Assembly (NCBI GenBank): GCA_044450785.1
Contig: JBIOJM010000404.1
Span: 1-8,593 of the forward strand
Origin: JBIOJM01 sp044450785
GTDB taxonomy: Bacteria > Planctomycetota > Planctomycetia > Isosphaerales > Isosphaeraceae
Reading direction: 5' to 3'
DNA: 8,593 nt
Shown here: piece after piece, positions 1-5,025 of the stretch
Layout of the letters: each line of letters begins with the position of its first letter
Numbering within the stretch: position 1 is the stretch's first letter
Translations under genes and position numbers: made by a program
The notes under the pieces: generated by a model
Seen by the model: only the letters and a program-made list of their open reading frames with translations
The model's database searches: none
Told to the model about the DNA's origin: nothing

Positions 1-153
1 AAAATCTACGTGGATATGTGCCGTAGTTTACTTGACTATGAAACAAGTGAATTCCGGCTTATTGAAACTGTGGTCATTAATGTAATCATCGCATGCGTCC
101 ACCCCGAAATTCGGCGTAAATCCATGCGATATAGAGGTTTTCGCTTAAGCTAG
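1..153 (+). CDS. C-terminal tail of an unidentified protein, cut by the window edge
   Basis: Frame 1 is open from the first base to a TAG stop at 151-153 and gives 50 residues ending GFRLS. The stretch is mixed in composition, with an acidic part (DYETSEF), a hydrophobic run (ETVVINVIIACV) and a basic end (RRKSMRYRGFRLS), so it reads like real protein rather than low-complexity noise. Its base composition and third codon positions are clearly more AT-rich than the genes further right, which would fit transferred DNA. I do not recognise a family. The start lies outside the window. With only 50 codons, a chance open frame cannot be excluded. Confidence 0.35.
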   Translation, partial: KIYVDMCRSLLDYETSEFRLIETVVINVIIACVHPEIRRKSMRYRGFRLS

Positions 154-157
154 TGCC

Positions 158-272
158 ATTCGTCCGACACACCGACGCGCGGCGCGCAGCCCTGCGCGTT
201 GACGCAGACGGCGTTGGTCGCCCTGGGGGGTCTGTAAACCAAACCGCCGTATTGTTTACCATGCCGGTGGCT
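158..272. repeat. diverged intergenic repeat, copy A
   Basis: This stretch resembles bases 3320-3460 (copy B) in the same orientation and order. Both begin GTCCGAC, then ACACCGACGCGC, then GGCGCG and AGCCC. After a less similar middle, both have a run close to G-G-G-T/C-C-T-G-T-A/T-A, then CAAACC, then a T-T-T-A-C block. In copy A the last part also forms an inverted repeat, GTAAAC at about 234-239 against GTTTAC at about 254-259. Similarity was judged by eye and the edges are approximate. Copy A lies about 70 bases before the broken resolvase, and copy B lies just before the broken transposase. Confidence 0.45.
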
Positions 273-338
273 TAGCGACTTCATCAAGAAAAATCCACTG
301 CGATGGGTTTCTTTACTCTAACGGCCAGCCGGTGGAGG

Positions 339-449
339 ATGATCATCGGCTATGCGAGGGTTTCGACGACGGAGCAAAATCTCGGGTTGGAGCATGATGA
401 TCTGAAGCCAGCTTTCGACGCTTCGGGCGATCAGACCGAAGCAGGGTAG
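339..449 (+). pseudogene. N-terminal fragment of a serine resolvase/invertase
   Basis: Reading from ATG 339 gives M-I-I-G-Y-A-R-V-S-T-T-E-Q-N-L, the signature start of the resolvase/invertase family of serine recombinases. The family motif YARVSTxxQ holds the catalytic serine (Ser9 here). The frame continues as GLEHDDLKPA, matching the family for about 24 residues. It then diverges and stops at 447-449, after 36 codons against about 180-200 for a full enzyme. The rest of the catalytic core, the E-helix and the helix-turn-helix are missing, so it cannot work as a recombinase. A GGAGG lies directly against the ATG with no spacer. That is a poor start site and fits a decayed fragment. It is probably debris of a Tn3-like or IS607-like element. 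Confidence 0.7.
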
Positions 450-751
450 GGCATCAGGTAGACGGCCACGCGGAGTTCAGATCCAGTCACCCCAAGTGTT
501 TCGCTAACTCAAATCCCGCCACTGGTTGCGGAAGCGACTGGCGACGGGATTTGAACTTTTGAGGGGCAACGGCGGATTCCTCTGGCGACACGAATCGTGG
601 AATTGACTCCTTTGCCAGTTTTTGAGGAATTTCGTTACGCGTGTCGATTTCGTCCTGGTCCGTTTGACTTTAGAAAGAATCGTCGTCCCGGGATCGCAGC
701 TGCTGGCACAGCCGGCCGGGTCGGCATCCGACTAAAGAGGGGATAATCGTC
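450..751. other. gene-free stretch with an inverted repeat resembling two tRNA T-arms
   Basis: No open frame here looks like protein. The notable structure is a perfect 10-bp inverted repeat, TCAAATCCCG at 509-518 against CGGGATTTGA at 545-554. On the minus strand the right arm reads GTTCAAATCCCGTCGCC, which has the form of a tRNA T-stem, T-loop and acceptor end. On the plus strand the left arm reads CTCAAATCCCGCC, a slightly damaged version. No D-arm or anticodon arm could be matched, so this is not a tRNA gene. The right arm is followed by ACTTTTGAGG, so it could act as a weak terminator. TTGACT occurs at 603-608 and 664-669, but neither has a convincing -10 box. Confidence 0.35.
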
Positions 752-1270
752 ATGGCACTTTTCCTTCGGGCGCTGTTGGCAAGCGTCGCCCTTTTAAACC
801 TGGTACCGTCGACGCGGGCTCAGGAACAGCCGAAGCCGGAAAAGGAGCATGACCATTTAAAGCGCCTGGTGGGCACCTGGGATGCAGAGACGGAAAGCGG
901 CAAGGGGACGATGACCTACAAGATGGGTCTCGGAGGGCTGTGGCTGATTGGAGACTTCGAAGGCGAATTCGGCGGCATGAAGTTCCAGGGCAAGTTCCTG
1001 GATACTTATGACCCGGCGACGAAGAAGTATCGGAGCATTTGGGTGGACTCCTTCTCCACAGCGCCCAGGATCATGGAAGGCAACTTGGACAAAGACTATA
1101 AAGTCATGACCATGACAGGAGAAGGCCCCTGGCAACAAGGCAAGACGGCCAAGTTCAAGTCGATCACAGAGATCAAAGACGCCGATACCGTGAATTTCAG
1201 CCTGTTCATGGTGGACAAGGACGGCAAGGAACAGCCGATGGTAAAGATCACGTATAAGCGGAAAAAGTGA
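752..1270 (+). CDS. secreted DUF1579 family protein
   Basis: A 172-residue protein. Residues 1-23 form a signal peptide with a hydrophobic core (FLRALLASVALLNLV) and a likely cleavage site after S-T-R-A, before QEQ. The mature part begins with a Lys/Glu-rich linker and then shows the DUF1579 pattern: HDHLKRLVGTWDAE (about 34-46), LGGLWLIGDFEGEFGG (about 60-75), F-x-G-K-F-x-x-T-Y-D (about 78-87), and KKYRSIWVDS (about 91-100). Members are small beta-rich proteins, mostly of unknown function and common in planctomycetes. The C-terminal strands KITYKRKK complete the domain, so it looks full length. The start is supported by AGAGGGG at 737-742, about nine bases ahead. The DUF1801-type gene follows 96 bases later on the same strand and may be cotranscribed. 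Confidence 0.88.
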   Translation: MALFLRALLASVALLNLVPSTRAQEQPKPEKEHDHLKRLVGTWDAETESGKGTMTYKMGLGGLWLIGDFEGEFGGMKFQGKFLDTYDPATKKYRSIWVDSFSTAPRIMEGNLDKDYKVMTMTGEGPWQQGKTAKFKSITEIKDADTVNFSLFMVDKDGKEQPMVKITYKRKK

Positions 1271-1366
1271 GACCGCGCGACGGCGTTCCTCTTTCTTCGG
1301 TGTTCAAGGGAGACTGGTGGTCGTGGCGCACCCTCTGCAGCGGAAATCCAATCCCAAGGAGCCATT

Positions 1367-1906
1367 ATGAGCGTGAAAAAAGAACCCTCTGGACGCCGTT
1401 CCGTCCAGGTTGAAGTCGAGGTCCCCGGCAGCACCCAGTCCGCGGCGGAGCGACGATCTGCGGAAGCCCAGGTGCGTGCGGGTATCGCCAAGTTCGCGCC
1501 CGCGCATCTACGGCTCGTAAGCGCCATGCGACGGTCGCTGCGAAAGCGTCTGCCCACCGCCCATGAGGTGGTGTATGAATATCGCGACTGCTTCGTCATC
1601 AGCTATTCGCCGAGCGAGCGCGGGTACGAGGGCGTTCTTGCCATCCGCGGGAGCGCGGACGGCGTTCGGCTCTACTTCAATCGTGGTAAGGGGTTGCCGG
1701 ATCCTGAGAAGTTGTTGCAGGGGTCCGGCGGCCAGACGCGCTGGATTCACGTGGAGGGCGCACCCGCACTCGCGCGTCCGGCGGTCGCGGGCCTGATCGA
1801 CGAGGCCATCGATCGCAATAGCGTGCCGTTCGCGCGCGCCGGCCGCGGGTCGGTGGTCGATCGTGCGGCATCGCAGCGTCGGCGGCGTCGCCCCGTCGAA
1901 CCATGA
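1367..1906 (+). CDS. DUF1801 (YdhG-like) family protein
   Basis: A 179-residue cytoplasmic protein with no signal peptide. Residues 1-35 are a charged, low-complexity leader. From about 37 the DUF1801 pattern is visible: IAKFAPAHLRLVSAMRRSLRKRLPTAHEVVYEY (about 40-72), VISYSPSERG (about 77-86), VRLYFNRGKGLPDPEKLLQGSG (about 100-121) and RPAVAGLIDEAI (about 137-148). Such proteins are small alpha/beta domains related to YdhG/frataxin-like folds. Their role is not established. The tail after about residue 155 is basic, with RRRRR near the end, and looks like an extension beyond the domain. The start has AAGGAG at 1357-1362, five bases ahead of the ATG. The stop codon lies inside the long hairpin at 1899-1949, so this gene's end and its terminator structure are merged. 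Confidence 0.85.
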   Translation: MSVKKEPSGRRSVQVEVEVPGSTQSAAERRSAEAQVRAGIAKFAPAHLRLVSAMRRSLRKRLPTAHEVVYEYRDCFVISYSPSERGYEGVLAIRGSADGVRLYFNRGKGLPDPEKLLQGSGGQTRWIHVEGAPALARPAVAGLIDEAIDRNSVPFARAGRGSVVDRAASQRRRRRPVEP

Positions 1907-1949
1907 TGGATTGGAGTCCGCGAAGCCGGACCTCCAATCCATCATGGTT
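1899..1949. terminator. long inverted repeat at the end of the DUF1801-type gene
   Basis: AACCATGATGGATTGGAG (1899-1916) is the exact reverse complement of CTCCAATCCATCATGGTT (1932-1949). The arms extend further inward through TCCG and CGGA with a one-base bulge, leaving a loop of only a few bases. The left arm contains the last codons and TGA stop of the gene before it. The minus-strand gene at 1964-2302 ends 14 bases beyond the right arm, so the structure sits between two converging genes and could end transcription from both sides. No run of T follows on the plus strand, so it is not a classical intrinsic terminator. It may instead be a small palindromic insertion. Confidence 0.6.
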
Positions 1950-1963
1950 AGGCTCTTGGTCGC

Positions 1964-2302
1964 TTAGATGACCGAGGTAAACCACAAGTCCCATCCACCG
2001 CGGATGCATTGCGGAACCCAAGCTGGCCAGAAGTTGTCTTCAACCTCGGCACCATCGAGGTCGGCTTGCGAGAGATCGGACACGGACAGCCCGATGACCC
2101 GGTGCGATTCATCATAATCGGATTCAGTTGGGCAGTGAAAGCGAACGAGCAAGCAGCCTACTTTGTCTGCCCAGATATCACAGGAGAACTTACGCCGACG
2201 AGCACCGATGTGAAGGTCAAAGCCATGAAGCCGCCGCATTCTTCGAGCGTGGAAATGCTCGGTCGGCTCGAGTGTTACCATCCTGACAGATGCTTTCCCC
2301 AT
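1964..2302 (-). CDS. small hypothetical protein, possible partner of the upstream gene
   Basis: A 112-residue frame from ATG 2302, with AGG six bases ahead. The frame is open back to a TTG at 2383, but the added part runs through a palindromic repeat and looks noncoding. Residues 1-40 are basic (HARRMRR, GARRRKF). Residues 60-90 are acidic (ESDYDE, then DLDGAEVED), and the end is rich in tryptophan (NFWPAWVPQCIRGGWDLWF). I recognise no family. It follows the 230-residue gene on the same strand after 68 bases, so the two could be cotranscribed. Third-position GC is only about half, as in its neighbour and lower than in the rest of the window. A competing plus-strand frame (2009-2419) starts only with TTG and ends in the repeat; I judged it less likely. 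Confidence 0.42.
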   Translation of the reverse strand: MGKASVRMVTLEPTEHFHARRMRRLHGFDLHIGARRRKFSCDIWADKVGCLLVRFHCPTESDYDESHRVIGLSVSDLSQADLDGAEVEDNFWPAWVPQCIRGGWDLWFTSVI

Positions 2303-2352
2303 GATCGACCTCGCTCTGGCCCATCCGCCGAACGCCAAGCTCAGCGGCCGAA

Positions 2353-2370
2353 CCCGGGCGAATGCCCGGG
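2353..2370. repeat. perfect hairpin after the stop of the 230-residue gene
   Basis: CCCGGGC, loop GAAT, then GCCCGGG: a perfect 7-bp stem. On the minus strand it begins immediately after the TGA of the gene ending at 2371, so it could shape the 3' end of that message or weaken read-through into the next gene. There is no T-run. From memory the surrounding minus-strand bases (down to about 2303) resemble a sequence scattered through planctomycete genomes, so this may be a dispersed palindromic unit rather than a dedicated terminator. Confidence 0.5.
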
Positions 2371-3063
2371 TCAGGTCCGCCAAGGCGCCGCCACAGCATC
2401 GAGCATTACGTCGGTTTGAAAGCGGGTCTGGCTGGGAGGCGCGACAGCTGTGACCTTATGCGGCGGGTCTGAGTACCTAACCACGAACGCTGAACGAAAT
2501 ACTGTGCGGTACCTGCCCCCGAGCACGACCTCGTTCTTGGCGTGTGCCTTGATCACCTGCTCGTCGAGGACGGCTAGCTTGCAAACGATGATGCGGTGAG
2601 CGGTTTCCTCTGATTCCCACGCCCAATCAGCGTACTCGAGTGCCCGTTTTCCGAAGGCCCGAAGAATGACGTCCGTCCCGGTGGGGGTTGGGCCACGCTG
2701 AAAGACCGAAAAGAGGAAGTCTCTTCCGTCCACCATTACATCCGCTAAAGGGGCGCTGAAACGTAACACGAGCGGAACGGATGTGTGGTCGGAGCCCGGC
2801 CGCAATGCGTAGAAGGAGGCGCTAAGCGGATCAGCGCAAGCGCAAACGCCGTCAACCTCCGGAGCGTTTGCGATGTCATCACGTGTGAGGTGGCGCACGC
2901 CCCGCAGCGCCAGCAGGCGCGCCACTTCGGGTCGGAGCACAGGCCAAATGATTCGCCAGAACGCATCGGGACTCCGTGTGATGCCATCCCGAACCAGTGC
3001 GCGCTTTACGTTGTCAACGGCTGTAGCGGGTACTCTGATTCCGCGGTAAAGCTGAAGGGTCAC
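2371..3063 (-). CDS. hypothetical protein with weak ADP-ribosyltransferase-like features
   Basis: A 230-residue protein from GTG 3063, chosen because AAGGGG (minus strand, complement of about 3072-3077) sits eight bases ahead. An ATG at 3108 would add 15 residues and has no comparable site. No signal peptide or membrane segment. The order of motifs recalls the ADP-ribosyltransferase fold: LYRGI near the N-terminus (Arg7), CACADPLSASFYA (74-86, with Ser81 and Ser83 where an S-T-S-like strand is expected), LRFSAPLADVMVDGRDF (100-116), and KNEVVLGGRYR (177-186, Glu178 as candidate catalytic Glu before a V-V-L strand). This is pattern matching by eye, not a family assignment. The codon use is less GC-rich than the exported-protein genes. 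A small gene follows on the same strand, as in toxin-immunity pairs. That role is speculation. Confidence 0.6.
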   Translation of the reverse strand: MTLQLYRGIRVPATAVDNVKRALVRDGITRSPDAFWRIIWPVLRPEVARLLALRGVRHLTRDDIANAPEVDGVCACADPLSASFYALRPGSDHTSVPLVLRFSAPLADVMVDGRDFLFSVFQRGPTPTGTDVILRAFGKRALEYADWAWESEETAHRIIVCKLAVLDEQVIKAHAKNEVVLGGRYRTVFRSAFVVRYSDPPHKVTAVAPPSQTRFQTDVMLDAVAAPWRT

Positions 3064-3319
3064 GATTGGGTCCCCTTGACGCCTAACGATGGTTCGACAG
3101 AATCCCATCCGGCTAAATCACCTCGGCCTTCTGCGTAAGACCGGTCACAACATGCAACGCACCGAGCCATCGCGAGTAGCAAGATCCAAACCGTGAGTGG
3201 CTTAAGGTATCCAACGAATTGGGCCGTCGTCAACACACCACCGGGAAAGTACGACTGATGTCGGATTCCTTGTTTTCCGCCCCGAGAAATCAACGTCGCG
3301 CCAACTCCAGGGACGCTTC

Positions 3320-3460
3320 TGTCCGACGACACCGACGCGCGCCCGGCGCGGAGCCCAACGGAGTTCGAGGCGTCAATCGATCTCAGGAACGGGCGGCGGT
3401 GCTCGATTTGAGGGCCTGTTAATCAAACCTGGGTTTGCTTTACGCTATGCATCGGCATCC
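3320..3460. repeat. diverged intergenic repeat, copy B
   Basis: This matches copy A (about 158-272): GTCCGACG, ACACCGACGCGC, then GGCGCGGAGCCC, followed after a diverged middle by a GGGCCTGTTAATCAAACC block and GGTTTGCTTTACGC. CAAACCTGGGTTTG (3424-3437) is itself a near-perfect palindrome. The wider stretch 3064-3469 contains no frame I believe: the minus-strand frame ending at 3060 has a hydrophobic run but begins inside this repeat with GTG. Just after the repeat, TCACCG-G-CGGTGA (3461-3473) makes another small hairpin at the edge of the transposase remnant. Confidence 0.45.
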
Positions 3461-3469
3461 TCACCGGCG

Positions 3470-3733
3470 GTGAGTCGTTCTTGTCGTACCTCCCTGAGCA
3501 GCTTGCGATATGCCCGTCTCCCCGAGTGGGGCTACACCCACCGCACAGTGTGTCATGCGTCGGGCGAGTTCGCCCGGGAACACGACGGTGATGGCTTCTG
3601 CGAGGTACACGTCAACACGAGGGAGGGGTTCTGGTCGCTCCTGCGCAGTTGGCTGCGCCCGCACCGGGGCGTCTCGCAAAGGCGGCGAAGGTTGACGCGA
3701 TGCGCCCGTCCAGCCTACAGTGGTGGGGTGTAA
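3470..3733 (+). pseudogene. C-terminal remnant of an IS1595/ISXO2-type transposase
   Basis: The frame 3470-3733 contains EWGYTHRTVCHASGEFA (about 3524-3574) and then EVHVNTREGFWSLLRSWLRP, followed by HRGVSQ, which ends at 3679. This is the hallmark end of the ISXO2-like DDE/DDN transposase domain of the IS1595 family, where an H-x-N-T-x-E-G-F/L-W motif carries the last catalytic residues and R-x-x-x-G-V-S/N-x follows. The expected next part (about 20-30 residues containing LYLxxFxFxxN) is replaced by unrelated RRRRLTRCARPAYSGGV, so homology breaks at about 3680. Everything upstream of about 3520 (zinc ribbon and the first two catalytic acids) is also gone. It is an internal scrap of perhaps 52 residues out of about 300. 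It lies just before the aldo/keto reductase gene. Confidence 0.72.
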
Positions 3734-3768
3734 TAATGCCGGGATCGTCCAACTGCAGGGGTAGCGCC

Positions 3769-4803
3769 ATGACCGCGCCGTACGAGATGAACCGCCGGGC
3801 ATTCATCAAGACCACCGCCGCCGCCACTGCCACGGCGGCCGTCGCGCCGTCGGCGCGGGCCCAGGACGCGCCGGCCGACGGCCTGATCCACCGCAACGAG
3901 CGGAGCGGCATGCCCTACCGCAAGCTCGGCCGGACGAACTTCATGTGCAGCCACCTCGTTTTCGGCGGCGGGGCGGCGTTGATGGGCGGGAAGGCCGTTC
4001 GGTTGCTCAACGCGGCGTTCGACGTGGGCGTGAACTTCTACGATCTCGGCTCCAACGCCTATTACAAGGGTAGCGAGCGCGCCTTCGCCCCCTTCCTCGC
4101 GGCGCACCGCGGCAAGATCTGGGTCACGTCCAAAGCGCCGTTGCGTCCCGTTGACGGCTACGAAGCGGGCAAGCCGTTGACCGTCGAGCAAGGCAGGTTT
4201 CTGGCCGATTACTGGACGGGGCTGCTAAATGCGAGCCTCACCGATCTGGGTACGGACTATGTGGACGCCTACTACCTCATGGGCGTCGGCGCCCCGGAGG
4301 TCGTCCGTTGCGAGCAACTGCATGAGGCCTTCCTCAAGGCGAAACAGGCCGGGAAGGTGGGCCATTGGGGCGTGAGTACCCACAAGCGGGCGCAGCAAGT
4401 GCTCGAGGCCGTGATCACAACGGGCTGGTATGATCTCGCCATGATCGCCATCACCCCCGCCGGATGGTACGACTGGGATTCGAAGAGTCTCCTTCCCGGC
4501 ACGCCGACGATGGTCGAGCTTCAGCCCACACTGCAGCGCGCCCGGGACGCCGGCATCGGTCTCGTCGGTATGAAGGCGGCCCGCTACTTATCGTCCCGCG
4601 GCGGTAAGGAGTTGGAGAACGCCTTCGACGGGCACTATAGCGACAAGCTTATGCAATCGGGGCTTTCGGCCTGGCAACGGTCCTACGCGTTTGTCCTCGC
4701 CCACGGTGTCGACGTGGTCAATTCAGACATGCAGAATTTCGCCCATTTCAGAGAGAATCTCACAGCCGTTCAGCGCTCGGCGGAGCTGTTCGTCAGGGCT
4801 TGA
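3769..4803 (+). CDS. Tat-exported aldo/keto reductase family protein
   Basis: A 344-residue protein from ATG 3769, with CAGGGG about eight bases ahead. ATG 3787 is a possible second start. A longer frame from 3649 runs through transposase debris and is not credible. Residues 8-32 are a twin-arginine signal (NRRAFIKTTAAA, alanine-rich core, cleavage near ARA-QDAP), so the enzyme is probably exported folded with its cofactor. From MPYRKLGRTNF (48-58) it follows the NADP-dependent aldo/keto reductase barrel: GVNFYDLGSNAYYKGSE (87-103, Asp92 and Tyr98/99), WVTSKAP (118-124, Lys122), LGTDYVDAYYLMGVG (160-174), GHWGVSTH (198-205). The usual active-site His after Y-x-L is a Met (171), which may change or weaken catalysis. 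Substrate unknown. A heme-protein remnant begins 34 bases downstream. Confidence 0.88.
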   Translation: MTAPYEMNRRAFIKTTAAATATAAVAPSARAQDAPADGLIHRNERSGMPYRKLGRTNFMCSHLVFGGGAALMGGKAVRLLNAAFDVGVNFYDLGSNAYYKGSERAFAPFLAAHRGKIWVTSKAPLRPVDGYEAGKPLTVEQGRFLADYWTGLLNASLTDLGTDYVDAYYLMGVGAPEVVRCEQLHEAFLKAKQAGKVGHWGVSTHKRAQQVLEAVITTGWYDLAMIAITPAGWYDWDSKSLLPGTPTMVELQPTLQRARDAGIGLVGMKAARYLSSRGGKELENAFDGHYSDKLMQSGLSAWQRSYAFVLAHGVDVVNSDMQNFAHFRENLTAVQRSAELFVRA

Positions 4804-4836
4804 TCGACGCCGACCGTTTTTTGTCCGCCGCGCCGC

Positions 4837-5025
4837 GTGAGGGTATCCTTCGGCGGCGGCGCTGAGCGCACCATTCGCCGGGCCGACATGCCCTCGATGC
4901 GGGCGAACGGTCTGTCGATGATGCTGGAAGAGCTGGAGGTTGACCCCGATCCGCAGGGAATGGCCAACCTCTTGGCCTATCAGCAGACGCCGCGCCAGGT
5001 CATTTCGGGATCCTCAGTCCTTTGA
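4837..5025 (+). pseudogene. C-terminal remnant of a planctomycete heme-binding-domain protein
   Basis: Frame 4837-5025 reads RVSFGGGAERTIRRADMPSM, then RANGLSMMLEELEVDPDPQG, then MANLLAY. This is close to the end of the PVC-type putative heme-binding domain (TIGR02603-like), where a strand pair T-x-R-R-A-D-I-x-S-M leads into S-G-L-S-L-M-P-E-G-L-E and then Q-x-M-A-D-L-L-A-Y-L. Only about 48 residues remain. The preceding CxxCH-bearing cytochrome part and the large N-terminal domains are absent, because the aldo/keto reductase ends 33 bases upstream. The last residues (QQTPRQVISGSSVL) depart from the family and overlap the end of the minus-strand DUF6599 gene. No ribosome-binding site was seen. 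It is best read as debris of a lost neighbour. Confidence 0.6.

Noticed and set aside
509..554. Complete tRNA gene.
   Set aside because: Only T-arm-like sequence is present; no D-arm, anticodon arm or matching acceptor 5' strand was found on either side.
603..669. Promoter for the DUF1579 gene (TTGACT at 603-608 and 664-669).
   Set aside because: No acceptable -10 box lies 16-18 bases downstream of either.
1096..1599. 167-residue minus-strand open frame.
   Set aside because: It spans parts of two well-supported plus-strand genes and the gap between them, with Arg/Ser/Ala-rich shadow-like composition.
3060..3332. 90-residue minus-strand frame with a hydrophobic run, ending in overlap with the GTG start of the 230-residue gene.
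   Set aside because: It starts with GTG inside repeat B and has no ribosome-binding site or recognisable family. The GTGA overlap is tempting but unsupported.
3649..3768. Longer start for the aldo/keto reductase (adds 40 residues).
   Set aside because: The extra sequence overlaps transposase debris and precedes a clear Tat signal. ATG 3769 has its own ribosome-binding site.
4804..4836. Intrinsic terminator after the reductase (run of six T at about 4816-4822).
   Set aside because: No stem of useful length precedes the T-run.
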